From an uncultured Acidobacteriia bacterium (GTDB lineage: Bacteria; Acidobacteriota; Terriglobia; Bryobacterales; Bryobacteraceae): DNA of 64,000 bases. Under the pieces are notes generated by a model. It searched no databases and was not told where the DNA came from. It saw only the letters and a list, made by a program, of their open reading frames with translations. The stretch is from positions 248,001 to 312,000 of the forward strand of contig CAIKMJ010000046.1 in assembly GCA_903828455.1 (NCBI GenBank), in the 5' to 3' direction. Below are positions 52,653-61,674 of the stretch, in pieces; position 1 is the stretch's first letter; each line of letters starts with the position of its first letter. Position numbers and translations under genes: made by a program.

Positions 52653-53495
52653 TTACCGCTTCTGCTTCGGCCCGCCCGCCGGACTCAGCAACTTGTACAC
52701 CTCGCGCTTCGAAAGTCCCCTCTGCCGCGCCACGGTCTTCATTGCGTCCATCCGGTCCACCCCGGCATCCACCAGCAGCTGCACCGCCTCTTCCACCGGC
52801 GTGCCGTCATCCACCGGCCCGTTGCCTTTGCCGATCAGCACCACAAATTCCCCGCGCACCGAATCCCGCGCCGCCAGCCTCCCCCGTATTTCTCCCGCCG
52901 TGCCCCGCAGCACTTCCTCGTGCATCTTGGTCAGTTCGCGCGCCACCACCACCTCGCGCGTCCCCATCACCGCCTCAATGTCCTCCAGCGCCTCCAGAAT
53001 CCGGTGCGGCGCTTCATAAAAGATCAGCGTCGCCGCTTCGTCCGCCAGCGACTCCAGCATCCGCGTCCGCTGCCCCTGCTTCGGTGGCAAAAATCCGCCA
53101 AAATGAAACTGATCCGTCGGCAGCCCCGAAACCACCAGCCCCGCCAGCAGCGCCGACGCCCCCGGTATCGCCTCAATCGCAATCCCCGACTTCACCGCCG
53201 CATAAACCAGCCGGTACCCCGGATCGTTCAGCAGCGGCGTCCCGGCATCGGAAACAATCGCCCCCGATTCTCCCGCCGCTATCCGCCCCACCAGCTCCGC
53301 CGCCCGCTCCGCTTCGTTGTGCTCGTGGTAACTCACCGTCCGCGTCTGAATCCCGTAGTGGTTCAGCAGATGACCCGTCGTCCGCGTGTCCTCGCACGCA
53401 ATCCAGTCCACTTCCTTCAGGATCCGCACCGCCCGGTATGTAATGTCTTCCAGATTCCCGATTGGGGTCGAAACCACATAAAGTCGGCCGGGCAT
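52653..53495 (-). CDS. rsmI: 16S rRNA (cytidine-1402-2'-O)-methyltransferase RsmI
   Basis: RsmI methylates C1402 in the ribosomal decoding centre with SAM. The start at 53495 (MPGRLYVVSTPIGNLEDITYRA) has GGAG at 6 bp and matches the family N-terminus; the track adds 10 residues. Other signatures are CEDTRTTGHLLNHYGI, AIVSDAGTPLLNDPG and IPGASALLAGLVVSGLPTD. The length is 280 residues. It is divergent from the iron-uptake operon, with 78 bp between starts. Confidence 0.94.
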   Translation of the reverse strand: MPGRLYVVSTPIGNLEDITYRAVRILKEVDWIACEDTRTTGHLLNHYGIQTRTVSYHEHNEAERAAELVGRIAAGESGAIVSDAGTPLLNDPGYRLVYAAVKSGIAIEAIPGASALLAGLVVSGLPTDQFHFGGFLPPKQGQRTRMLESLADEAATLIFYEAPHRILEALEDIEAVMGTREVVVARELTKMHEEVLRGTAGEIRGRLAARDSVRGEFVVLIGKGNGPVDDGTPVEEAVQLLVDAGVDRMDAMKTVARQRGLSKREVYKLLSPAGGPKQKR

Positions 53496-53543
53496 GATCT
53501 CCAGTATAGTGGCGCTCCCGCTCACCGCGAATCCGCCGGTTGC

Positions 53544-53568
53544 TATAATCTACTTGCAACTGAGTTGC
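53544..53568 (+). promoter_or_regulatory. Promoter and perfect inverted-repeat operator of the iron-uptake operon
   Basis: An extended -10 (TGCTATAAT, with TATAAT at 53544-53549) is followed seven bases later by GCAACT-G-AGTTGC at 53556-53568. This is a perfect 6-1-6 palindrome covering the expected transcription start, 5 bp before the ATG of the Ftr1 gene. The layout fits repression by a dimeric metal regulator. It does not match the standard Fur or DtxR boxes I know. Confidence 0.6.
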
Positions 53569-53573
53569 GTTTA

Positions 53574-54869
53574 ATGCTGCAAACCTTCATCATCACTTTG
53601 AGGGAAGGCGTCGAGGCCGCGCTCGTCATCGCCATCGCCGTCGCCTACCTCAAAAAAATGGGCCGGTCAGACCTCATGCCGGTCGTCTACCGCGCCCTCA
53701 TAACCGCCGTAATTGCCTGTTTTATCGCCGCCTGGGGCTTCACGAAAATCGACCTCAGCGAGGAAGCCTACGAAGGCTGGACCCTCCTCGCCAGCTCCGT
53801 TTTCGTCTTCACCATGGTGCTCTGGATGAACCGCCACGGCAGGCATCTCAAGAGTGAAATTGAAACCCGGTTGCAGAAAGACACCGCCGCTTCCGTCACC
53901 GGCGCGGCCGGCGGCAAAGGCACCGGCGGCGGCACCGGCGTCTTCTTCTTCGTCTTCCTCATGATCTTCCGCGAAGGCGTCGAAACCGTCCTCATGCTCG
54001 CCGCCCTGCGCCTCGATACCTCCGGCATCCTCGAAGGCGCCGGCGCGCTCCTCGGCATCGCCCTCGCCATTGCCTTCGGCGTCGCTTTTGTCCGCGGCAC
54101 CATCCGCGTCAACCTCAAACAGTTTTTCCAGATGACCACCGCCATCCTGATGGTCGTCGTCGCCCAGCTCGCCATCACCGGCCTCCACGAACTCTCCGAA
54201 GGCCAGATCCTCCCCAGCAGCCGCACCGAAATGGCCCTCATCGGCCCCGTCGTGAAGAACGAAATGTTCTTCTTCGTCACTATCCTCGCTCTCGCCGCCG
54301 CCATGATTCTTCTCGAATGGCGTCAGCGTTCCGCCCCCAAAACCGATGGCCTCGAAGGCGCGGCCCTCCGCAAAGTCAAGTGGGCCGCCCGCCGCGAACG
54401 CATGTGGATGATCGCCTCCTGCACCGCCTCCTGCGTCTTCATCCTCCTCATCACCGCCGAATTCATCTACGCCCGCCAGGCCTCCGCCCTCTCGCCCGCC
54501 ACCCCCGTCGCCTTCGACAACCACGCCGTCCGCATCCCCGTCGCCTCCGTCAGCGACGGCGACCTCCACCGCTTCTCCCTCAACGACCAGGGCGTCAGCG
54601 TCCGCTTCATCGTCATCCGCAAGCCCGACAACTCCCTCGCCACCGCCCTCGACGCCTGCCACATCTGCGGCACCCAGGGCTTCTATAAGAAGGGGACCAA
54701 TCTCATCTGCCGCAACTGCGCGTCGGAAATCCTCACCTCCACCGTCGGCACCAACGGCGGCTGCAATCCCATCCCCCTCGCCTCCCGTGTCGAAGGCGCC
54801 ACGCTCGTCATCGATGAGTCCGCCCTCGATGGCGGCATCGGCACCTTCCGCAACGCCAAAGAGAACTAG
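53574..54869 (+). CDS. Ftr1-family iron permease with C-terminal DUF2318 domain
   Basis: The track ORF opens at 52623, but the real start is the ATG at 53574 (MLQTFIITLREGVEAALVI), giving 431 residues. Seven or so membrane helices carry two REGxE iron-binding motifs, LREGVEAAL (residue 9) and FREGVETVL (about 132), as in yeast Ftr1 and EfeU. After about residue 290 comes a periplasmic DUF2318 domain with CHICGTQGFYKKGTNLICRNCA. In Campylobacter the equivalent locus (Cj1658-Cj1665) has Ftr1, P19 and ABC subunits. No P19 gene is present here. Confidence 0.9.
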   Translation: MLQTFIITLREGVEAALVIAIAVAYLKKMGRSDLMPVVYRALITAVIACFIAAWGFTKIDLSEEAYEGWTLLASSVFVFTMVLWMNRHGRHLKSEIETRLQKDTAASVTGAAGGKGTGGGTGVFFFVFLMIFREGVETVLMLAALRLDTSGILEGAGALLGIALAIAFGVAFVRGTIRVNLKQFFQMTTAILMVVVAQLAITGLHELSEGQILPSSRTEMALIGPVVKNEMFFFVTILALAAAMILLEWRQRSAPKTDGLEGAALRKVKWAARRERMWMIASCTASCVFILLITAEFIYARQASALSPATPVAFDNHAVRIPVASVSDGDLHRFSLNDQGVSVRFIVIRKPDNSLATALDACHICGTQGFYKKGTNLICRNCASEILTSTVGTNGGCNPIPLASRVEGATLVIDESALDGGIGTFRNAKEN

Positions 54870-54872
54870 CCC

Positions 54873-56129
54873 ATGTTCTTCCGCATCGTCGAAGAGTCCA
54901 TCCGCCGCGCCCCGCGCCGTAAGGCCCTCGCCGTTGCCGCCATCGCCATGGGCGCCGCCGTCGCCACCGCCATGCTCGGCGTCATGCTCGATATCGGCGA
55001 TAAGATCAACCGCGAGCTCCGCGCCGAAGGCGCCAACATCGTCGTCACCGCCAAAGGCGCGTCTCTCACCGGCGGCATCGGCTCGGTCGCCGCCTCCACC
55101 GCCGGCGCCGCCAACTACATCGACGAAGCCCGCGTCCCCAAAATCAAGACCATCTTCTGGGGCCTCAACATCACCGCCTTCTCCCCGTCCCTCAGCGCCG
55201 CCGACGGCGCCGTCCCCCTCCAGGGCGTCTGGTTCCGCCATCCCTATAAAGCCCCCAACGGCGAAATCAAAACCACCGGCATCCGCGACCTCAACCCCGC
55301 CTGGCAGCTCCAGGGCACATGGCCCAACGACGCCGACTCCGCCACCGCCAACGAATGCCTCGCCGGCGCCGCTCTCGCCCGCCGCAACTCCTGGCAGCCC
55401 GCCCGCGACATCACCGTCCTCGGCCAGCCCTGCCGCCTCTCCGGCATCGTCACCACCGGCGACGAAACCGACGACCGCCTCCTCCTCCCCCTCGCCCTCC
55501 TCCAGTCCCTCACCACCCACCCCGGCCAGATCGACCGCATCGACGTCGCCGCTCTCACCAAACCCGAAGACGACTTCGCCCGCAAAGATCCCCGCACCAT
55601 GACCAACGCCGAATACGAACGCTGGAGCTGCACCAACTACGTCACCTCCATCGCTCACGAAATCGCCGAAGCCCTCCCCGGCACCGAAGCCCGCCCCGTT
55701 CGCCGCGTCGCCGATTCCGAAGGCAAAATTCTCGACCGCATCGCCGGCCTCATGGCCTTCATCGCCGCCGCCGCCCTTCTCTCCGCCGGCCTCACCGTCT
55801 GGAGCCTCACCGCCACCACCATGATGGAGCGCCGCGGCGAAATCGCCATCATGCAGGCCATCGGCGGCGCCCGCTGGCTCGTCGCTTCCCTCTTCACTCT
55901 CGAAGCCGCTCTCATGGGCCTCGCCGGCGGACTCATCGGCTCGCTCTCCGGCGTCTTCCTCGCCCGCTACGTCGGCCAGTCCGTCTTCCACAGCGCCGTC
56001 GAAGTCTCGCCCGTCCTGCCCTTCGTCATCATCGCCGCCGCCATCGTCATTGCCGTCGCCGGCGCCGCCCAGCCTCTCCGCCGCGCCCTGCGCATGGAGC
56101 CGGCCATCATCCTGCGGGAGGGCCTCTAG
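54873..56129 (+). CDS. FtsX/MacB-type ABC permease, iron-uptake operon, subunit 1
   Basis: The 418-residue protein has the MacB-like layout: an N-terminal membrane helix (about 18-40), a large periplasmic domain, and three C-terminal helices. It ends with the FtsX signature region MMERRGEIAIMQAIGGARWLVASLFTLEAALMG. The start is 3 bp after the ftr1 stop. It matches the permease pair found beside Ftr1/P19 genes in Campylobacter. MacB-type transporters usually act on periplasmic substrates rather than importing them, so its role with Ftr1 is open. Confidence 0.88.
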   Translation: MFFRIVEESIRRAPRRKALAVAAIAMGAAVATAMLGVMLDIGDKINRELRAEGANIVVTAKGASLTGGIGSVAASTAGAANYIDEARVPKIKTIFWGLNITAFSPSLSAADGAVPLQGVWFRHPYKAPNGEIKTTGIRDLNPAWQLQGTWPNDADSATANECLAGAALARRNSWQPARDITVLGQPCRLSGIVTTGDETDDRLLLPLALLQSLTTHPGQIDRIDVAALTKPEDDFARKDPRTMTNAEYERWSCTNYVTSIAHEIAEALPGTEARPVRRVADSEGKILDRIAGLMAFIAAAALLSAGLTVWSLTATTMMERRGEIAIMQAIGGARWLVASLFTLEAALMGLAGGLIGSLSGVFLARYVGQSVFHSAVEVSPVLPFVIIAAAIVIAVAGAAQPLRRALRMEPAIILREGL

Positions 56130-57217
56130 TGTTCCTCCGCTTCGTCCTCGGCGCGCTCCGTTATCGCAAGCAGCGCCTCGCCATCGCCTTCGCCGCCCTT
56201 GCCGTCGCCGCCACGCTGTCCACTGTTCTGTTCGGAATCTACGGCACCGTCGGCCAGCGCATCCGCGAAGAATTCCGCGGCTACGGAGCCAACCTCCTCG
56301 CCGTCCCGCTCACCGGCCACACCATCCCGCTTGACCTCGCCGCCGCCGCCGAAAAACTCGGCGCCGAAGCCGCGCCCTTCCTCATCACCTCCGGCCGCAT
56401 CGGCCCCGCATCCGGCGGAGAAATCATCCCCGTCGCCGGCTTCGATGTCGCCAAATCCGCCGCCCTTACCTCCTTCTGGCACATCCAGGGCACGCGCAAC
56501 ATCGCGCCGGGCGAATGCCTCGCCGGCGAACTGCTCGCCTCCCGGCTCCACCTCACGCTCGGCGCACCCGTCGCCCTCCTGTCCGCCCCCTGCACCCTGA
56601 AAGGCATCGTCTCCACCGGCGCCGCCGAAGACGCCGAACTCCTCGTGCCCTTCTCCGATGCCGCCCAACTCGCCGGCCTCTCCGCCGTCGCCAGCCTCAT
56701 CGAACTCCGCGCCCCCTCCGACCGCCTCGAATCCATCCGCGCCGCCCTCGCTCTGCAATTCCCCGCCGCCGACCTCCGCACCAACCTCGCCGTCGCCGCC
56801 ACCGAATCGAGCGTCGTCCTCAAGTTCCGCGCCGCCCTGCTCCTGCTCACCGTCGTCATCCTCGTCATCACCACGCTCTGCGTCAGCAGCAACTTCAGCG
56901 AACTCGTCATCGAACGCTCAAAGGAAATCGGCATCATGAAGGCCCTCGGTGCCGCCGAACGCCGCATCACGGCTTTCTTCATCTCTGAATCCGCCGCCCT
57001 CGCCCTGGTGGCTTCGCTCGCCGGCTACTTCGCCGGCATTCTGGTCACCGCCGCCATCGGCCACCAGGTCTTCGGTGCGGCATTTCACGTTGAACCCAGC
57101 GCCTCTGTCTTCGCCGGCGTCATGGGCGTCATGCTCGCGGTAGCCTCCGTCGCCACCGCCATCTCCGCATCGCGAATCCGCGGCATCCAGCCCGCCATCA
57201 TATTGAGGGGCGAATGA
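56129..57217 (+). CDS. FtsX/MacB-type ABC permease, iron-uptake operon, subunit 2
   Basis: The second permease has 362 residues from a GTG at 56129, which shares its first base with the previous stop and is preceded by GGGAGGG. The track ORF starts far upstream in an overlapping frame. It has an N-terminal helix, a periplasmic domain and three C-terminal helices with VIERSKEIGIMKALGAAERRITAFFISESAAL. Together with the preceding gene it would form a heterodimeric transmembrane part. Its stop overlaps the ATPase start by 4 bp. Confidence 0.88.
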   Translation: MFLRFVLGALRYRKQRLAIAFAALAVAATLSTVLFGIYGTVGQRIREEFRGYGANLLAVPLTGHTIPLDLAAAAEKLGAEAAPFLITSGRIGPASGGEIIPVAGFDVAKSAALTSFWHIQGTRNIAPGECLAGELLASRLHLTLGAPVALLSAPCTLKGIVSTGAAEDAELLVPFSDAAQLAGLSAVASLIELRAPSDRLESIRAALALQFPAADLRTNLAVAATESSVVLKFRAALLLLTVVILVITTLCVSSNFSELVIERSKEIGIMKALGAAERRITAFFISESAALALVASLAGYFAGILVTAAIGHQVFGAAFHVEPSASVFAGVMGVMLAVASVATAISASRIRGIQPAIILRGE

Positions 57218-58380
57218 GCTCATTCATTGAACTAATCGACGTCAAAAAATCCTACGGCTCCGGCTCCACCGCCGTCCGCGCCGTCGACGGCATCAGCTTC
57301 ACCGCCAGCCGCGGCGAGTGGATCGCCATCATGGGCCCCTCCGGCTCCGGCAAAACCACTCTCCTCAACCTCCTCGGCTGCCTCGATCAGGCCACCAGCG
57401 GCGCGCTCCTCATCGACGGCACCGATACCTCCCAACTCCGCCGCCATGAACTCGTCAGGTTCCGCAGCGAAACCGTCGGCTTCGTCTTCCAGCAGTTCCA
57501 CCTCGTCCCGCATTTAACCGCTCTCGAAAACGTCATGCTCGCCCAGTTCTTCCACAGCATGACCGATGAGTCCGAAGCCCTCCGCGCCCTCAAACAGGTC
57601 GGCATGGAAGACCGCGCCTCGCATCTCCCTTCGCAGCTTTCCGGCGGCGAACAGCAGCGCGTCGCCATCGCCCGCGCCCTCGTCAACGACCCCAAAATCA
57701 TCCTCGCCGACGAACCCACCGGCAACCTCGACGCCGAAAACCAGCGCATCGTCTTCCGCCTCCTCGGCGAGCTCCACAACCAGGGCCGCACCATCATCAT
57801 GGTCACTCATGACGAAAACGCCGGCCGCCTCGCCGACCGCCGCGTCAACCTCGACCACGGCCGCATCAAAGAGACCCTCGTCTTCTCCGCCGAAGAGAAT
57901 CAGGACTTCGACGAAGTCCTCGAACACCTCTGGCTCCGCCGCGAAGAAGAAACCGTCTCGCCGGATGCCTCTGCCGCCCCCTCCACCCGCCACGCCGAAA
58001 CCATGGAATTTACCGACGCCCAGTGGCGTCGCCTCATCGCCACCCTCACCGGCATCGGCCTCGTCGCCGTCGTCGACGGCCGCGAACAGTTCACCCCCGC
58101 CGGCGAAACCCGCGCCCGCAACGTCATCCGCCGCCACCGCCTCGCCGAACGCCTCTTCATGGACGTCCTCTCCATCCGCGACGAACAGGAGATCGAATCC
58201 AGCGCCTGCAAGTTCGAACATATCCTCAGCCCGGACGTCACCGACCGCATCTGCACCCTCCTCGGCCACCCCGGCGCCTGCCCCCACGGCAGCCCCATCC
58301 CCGTCGGCGTCTGCTGCGAGGAAAAGCGCGTCCTCGACCCCGCCGGCGTCGCCAACCTGCTCAGCAGCATCCGCAAGTAG
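57214..58380 (+). CDS. ABC transporter ATPase fused to a DtxR-family metal-dependent repressor
   Basis: Residues 1-225 are a complete LolD/MacB-type ATPase: GPSGSGKTT (41-49), [15 protein letters not shown] (142-156), [11 protein letters not shown] and the His of MVTHD. Residues about 230-388 align by eye with full-length DtxR. The segment [20 protein letters not shown] resembles the DtxR helix-turn-helix, LTGIGLV and FTPAG fit the wing, and [14 protein letters not shown] then [11 protein letters not shown] fit the metal/dimer domain. Likely ligands are E234, H308, E312, E328, C332, E335 and H336. A Cys-rich [13 protein letters not shown] ends it. The frame is continuous, so this is a true fusion. 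Confidence 0.88.
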   Translation: MSSFIELIDVKKSYGSGSTAVRAVDGISFTASRGEWIAIMGPSGSGKTTLLNLLGCLDQATSGALLIDGTDTSQLRRHELVRFRSETVGFVFQQFHLVPHLTALENVMLAQFFHSMTDESEALRALKQVGMEDRASHLPSQLSGGEQQRVAIARALVNDPKIILADEPTGNLDAENQRIVFRLLGELHNQGRTIIMVTHDENAGRLADRRVNLDHGRIKETLVFSAEENQDFDEVLEHLWLRREEETVSPDASAAPSTRHAETMEFTDAQWRRLIATLTGIGLVAVVDGREQFTPAGETRARNVIRRHRLAERLFMDVLSIRDEQEIESSACKFEHILSPDVTDRICTLLGHPGACPHGSPIPVGVCCEEKRVLDPAGVANLLSSIRK

Positions 58381-58446
58381 CCGCTCTCCGGTAGCCGCCG
58401 CCACATCTGATACGCTCGAAAATTAAACAGCTTCCCAATTAACCCC

Positions 58447-59370
58447 ATGCACAACGTCGTCATCATCGGTTCAGGCTGCGCCGGCAACACGGCCGCCATC
58501 TACACCGGACGCGCCGGCCTCGCCCCGCTCGTCGTCAAAGGCCGCGAAGCCGGCGGTCAGCTCTCGCTCACCACCGAAGTCGAAAACTTTCCCGGCTTCC
58601 CCGAAGGCATCCAGGGCCCCGAACTCGTCGAGAACATGAAGAAGCAGGCCGAACGCTTCGGCGCCGTCTACCGCGACGGCAACGTCCTCGCCGCCGACCT
58701 TTCCAAACGCCCCTTCCGCCTCAACATCGAAGGCGAGGAGATCGAAACCCGCACCCTCATCATCGCCTCCGGCGCGCGCGCCCGCTGGCTCGACCTCCCC
58801 TCCGAACAGAAGCTCATCGGCCACGGCGTCAGCTCCTGCGCCACCTGCGACGGCTTCTTCTATCGCGATAAACAAATCATGGTCGTCGGCGGCGGCGATT
58901 CCGCCATGGAGGAAGCCAACTTCCTCACCCGCTTCGGCCGCAACGTCGCCCTCGTCCACCGCCGCGACTCCTTCCGCGCCTCAAAGATCATGCTCGATCG
59001 CGCCAAAGCCAACCCGAAGATCGAGTTCATCATGAACACCGCCATCGACGAAGTCTACGATCTCGAACAGAACCTCGTCACCGGCGTCAAACTCCGCAAC
59101 CTCGTCACCGGCGAAACCTCCCGCCGCGACGTCGACGGCCTCTTCATCGCCATCGGCCACATCCCCAACACCCAGGTCTTCGAAGGCCAGCTCGATCTCG
59201 ATAAGGACGGCTACATCGTCTCCCACGGCGGCGCGCGCACCAACATCCACGGCGTCTTCCACGCCGGCGACGTCCAGGACCGCACCTACCGCCAGGCCAT
59301 CACCGCCTCCGGCGCCGGCTGCATGGCCGCCATCGAAGTCGAACGCCTCCTCGAAGCCGAAGGCCACTAG
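58447..59370 (+). CDS. trxB: Thioredoxin reductase
   Basis: This is an NADPH-dependent flavoprotein of 307 residues. The FAD motif is VVIIGSGCAGNTAAIYTGRA, where the usual Pro is Cys. The redox pair is SCATCDGFF (about residue 138), the NADPH motif is MVVGGGDSAMEEANFL, and the C-terminal FAD motif is VFHAGDVQDRTYRQAITASGAGC. It follows the fused ATPase by 66 bp and may share its transcript. Thioredoxin-like proteins also accompany the Campylobacter Ftr1 locus. Confidence 0.93.
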   Translation: MHNVVIIGSGCAGNTAAIYTGRAGLAPLVVKGREAGGQLSLTTEVENFPGFPEGIQGPELVENMKKQAERFGAVYRDGNVLAADLSKRPFRLNIEGEEIETRTLIIASGARARWLDLPSEQKLIGHGVSSCATCDGFFYRDKQIMVVGGGDSAMEEANFLTRFGRNVALVHRRDSFRASKIMLDRAKANPKIEFIMNTAIDEVYDLEQNLVTGVKLRNLVTGETSRRDVDGLFIAIGHIPNTQVFEGQLDLDKDGYIVSHGGARTNIHGVFHAGDVQDRTYRQAITASGAGCMAAIEVERLLEAEGH

Positions 59371-59388
59371 TACACAGGAACAACCCGC

Positions 59389-59772
59389 ATGATCGAACGC
59401 CTCTCGCCCCCCGGCATCCCCGCCCCCCGCGGCCCCTACTCCCCCGCGGTCCGCGCCGGCGACTTCATCTTCCTCGCCGGCCAGGTCCCCGTCGACCCCG
59501 CCACCAACGCCCTCTCCACCGGCGACATCCGCCACGAAACGCGCCTCGTCCTCAATAACATCAAGCTGATTCTCGAAGGCGTCGGCTCCTCGCTCGCCGA
59601 TGTCGTCAAAGTCGGCGTCTTCCTCGCGAGCGGCGACGACTTCGCCGCCATGAACGAGGTCTACAGCGAATTCTTCGGCGACACCAAACCCGTCCGCACC
59701 ACCGTCGTCTGCGGCTTCATGGCCCCCATCCGCGTCGAAATCGACTGCACCGCTTACAGCCCGAAGCCGTAA
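59389..59772 (+). CDS. RidA family protein (reactive imine/enamine deaminase)
   Basis: The 127-residue protein has the YjgF/RidA fold: PRGPYSPAVRAGDFIFLAGQVPVDP, then VVKVGVFLASGDDFAAMNEVYSEFF, with the catalytic Arg in PVRTTVVC and the Glu in VEIDCTAY. RidA hydrolyses reactive enamines made by PLP dehydratases. A PLP dehydratase is encoded 12 kb upstream, but the immediate neighbour is trxB (18-bp gap). Confidence 0.92.
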   Translation: MIERLSPPGIPAPRGPYSPAVRAGDFIFLAGQVPVDPATNALSTGDIRHETRLVLNNIKLILEGVGSSLADVVKVGVFLASGDDFAAMNEVYSEFFGDTKPVRTTVVCGFMAPIRVEIDCTAYSPKP

Positions 59773-59816
59773 CGCGGAGAGGAGCTGCGGCAGCGGGATT
59801 TATCCTTAAGTTAAAG

Positions 59817-60689
59817 ATGCCTCAACAATCTCTCGACCTCTCGGAGATTCGGCGCATTGCTATTGCCGCGCTTTTCTCTGATGATGTGCTGACGGAACAC
59901 CTGGTCCTAAAAGGCGGCAATGCACTTAATTTGGTCTACGGGATTACGTCCCGGTCGTCGGTCGACCTCGACTTTGCAATGTCCCGGGATTTCGAGGATT
60001 CTAAGGACGCCTCCCGCCGGGTTTTCGCGGCCCTTCGCGACCGGTTTGACGCCGCCGGGTACATCGTGTTCGACGAATCATTCGAGCCTCGTCCGGATCT
60101 GGAGGGTAAAGGTCCCGACGAAAAGCCGTGGTGGGGAGGATATGAGGTGTCCTTCAAGCTGATCGACCGCCGGAAATTCCACTCTATGAAGAGCGACCCA
60201 AAGAAGCTCCGTAATCATGCGCTCGGTCTCGGAAGTGGTGCTAAGCGCCCGTTTAAAATTGACCTCAGCAAGTGCGAGTACACAATCGGGAAGGCCGCGC
60301 ATGAACTCGACATTTTCACGATCTACGTGTATACGCCGGAAATGATCGCTGTCGAGAAGCTCCGCGCCATTTGTCAACAAATGCACGAGTACCCACACAC
60401 GGGCAACAAGAAGGCGAGGGCTCGTGATTTTTACGATATCTATCGCGTCTTGACCACCCGAAACATCGACCTTCAGGCGGAAACGAACCGCATCCTACTG
60501 CGGAACATATTTGGGGCAAAGCAAGTGCCCGTATCTCTTCTCGGCAACCTTCCGCGCGAACGCGATTTTCACCGTGCCGACTGGCATTCGGTCATCACTA
60601 CCACCGCCGGAGAGTTGCACGACTTCGATTTTTATTTCGATTTTGTATTGGACGAGATCGCGGGGCTAAAATCCCTTTGGATAGAATAA
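59817..60689 (+). CDS. AbiEii/AbiGii-type nucleotidyltransferase toxin
   Basis: The 290-residue protein carries the AbiEii nucleotidyltransferase motif: [25 protein letters not shown] (GG then DxD, about residues 32-56). The [14 protein letters not shown] segment (about 197-210) matches the second conserved region. Such enzymes are toxins of type IV toxin-antitoxin and abortive-infection systems. The last 24 bases overlap the end of the convergent antitoxin gene. GC content and third-base use are visibly lower than in the flanking genes, which suggests transfer. No clear Shine-Dalgarno is seen. Confidence 0.85.
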   Translation: MPQQSLDLSEIRRIAIAALFSDDVLTEHLVLKGGNALNLVYGITSRSSVDLDFAMSRDFEDSKDASRRVFAALRDRFDAAGYIVFDESFEPRPDLEGKGPDEKPWWGGYEVSFKLIDRRKFHSMKSDPKKLRNHALGLGSGAKRPFKIDLSKCEYTIGKAAHELDIFTIYVYTPEMIAVEKLRAICQQMHEYPHTGNKKARARDFYDIYRVLTTRNIDLQAETNRILLRNIFGAKQVPVSLLGNLPRERDFHRADWHSVITTTAGELHDFDFYFDFVLDEIAGLKSLWIE

Positions 60690-61565
60690 TTTCCATTCTG
60701 AACTGTATTCTCGATCCCGGATGTCGTGAGCCAAATAGAAATCAAGCCTTTGGCCCAAGGCCTTCAGACGCTCGTATGCATTGGGGCTGTAGCCGGCCCG
60801 TTGCATGTAAAAACCCACTGCCTGATGGTAAGGATATACGTAATCGAGCCTCTTGAGCACAGCAAGGAGGGTCAACACAGAGACCCGTTCCATGGCTCCT
60901 CGATACGCTTCGAGCACTTGGTATACACCTCCGGCGTATGCGGGCCGGACGGTTATGTCGATGAGCGTACGTTCCAGTTTCGTCACAGCCAAATCTTCAC
61001 TATTCACCGAAAGGGTTCCAACTTCGAATCTTCCAGTGCTCTTGCCGTTCAGAATCTGGAACGTCGTGTCGTCGTACTGGTAGCTCAAAGTCGATAATCG
61101 CTGCGCCCGGCTGAATGCTTTGTCAACTCCGGTCTGGGTGAGTTCCGAAGAGTCTGATTGCCCTTTGGGCGTCTGCTCATGGTTCACATAGATTGCTCGA
61201 CGCGGGATTTGGTCGTTCAGACCATGCAAAAAAACTGCTGTACCATGGGACAAATATGCAGCCTTGTAAAGCGAAAGCCCGACGCTGTAGGGGGACGGAT
61301 CACCCCAAACGTAGCGGTTAAGGATCCGAGTTCCCGCATGAGCCTCATCCGGAGTCATTTGGATCTTCCGGAGCTTCCCTTTTGTAGAAAGAAGCTCGAT
61401 AAAGTTGTCCAGCTTCATGGCAACTGCCAAATCCCACCCATCTCTCTGGTCTTCTAATATCTGGGCAATCTCTCGTTCGTTGAAGACCTGTTTTCCCAAC
61501 TGCTCAAAATGGCGTAGAATCGCTGGTGTTGCTGCTTGGACCTTTGGTTTTCGACCTCTCGTCAT
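60666..61565 (-). CDS. AbiEi-like antitoxin / transcriptional regulator
   Basis: The 299-residue protein begins with a winged-helix-like region ([26 protein letters not shown]) and continues with [31 protein letters not shown] and [25 protein letters not shown], typical of AbiEi-family antitoxins. It would neutralise the AbiEii-like toxin and repress transcription. Unusually, it is convergent with the toxin rather than upstream in one operon. A TATAAT lies only 6 bp before the ATG, so its mRNA may be leaderless. Confidence 0.78.
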   Translation of the reverse strand: MTRGRKPKVQAATPAILRHFEQLGKQVFNEREIAQILEDQRDGWDLAVAMKLDNFIELLSTKGKLRKIQMTPDEAHAGTRILNRYVWGDPSPYSVGLSLYKAAYLSHGTAVFLHGLNDQIPRRAIYVNHEQTPKGQSDSSELTQTGVDKAFSRAQRLSTLSYQYDDTTFQILNGKSTGRFEVGTLSVNSEDLAVTKLERTLIDITVRPAYAGGVYQVLEAYRGAMERVSVLTLLAVLKRLDYVYPYHQAVGFYMQRAGYSPNAYERLKALGQRLDFYLAHDIRDREYSSEWKLFYPKGF

Positions 61566-61571
61566 GCTTCT

Positions 61572-61608
61572 ATTATAGACACTATTCGGTAGGTATATAT
61601 ACTTACCG
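61572..61608 (-). promoter_or_regulatory. Antitoxin promoter with palindromic operator-like site
   Basis: On the minus strand the -10 TATAAT (61577-61572) is preceded by the 22-bp imperfect palindrome CGGTAAGTATATATACCTACCG at 61587-61608 (one mismatched pair), which covers the -35 region. Its core GTATATATAC flanked by TA(A/C)/TAC is shared with the perfect palindrome at 61675. AbiEi proteins repress their own promoters by binding inverted repeats, so this is a good operator candidate. Confidence 0.55.
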
Positions 61609-61674
61609 TATTTGCGACATTACGAGCCTTTCTCGTGAAGGTTCTAGCGGTTTCAAGAAGAAGAGGCAATAATA

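Noticed and set aside
53667-55991. 774-aa minus-strand ORF opposite the ftr1-permease genes
   Set aside because: It is a Gly/Asp/Glu/Ala-rich antisense frame caused by C-ending codons of the plus-strand genes.
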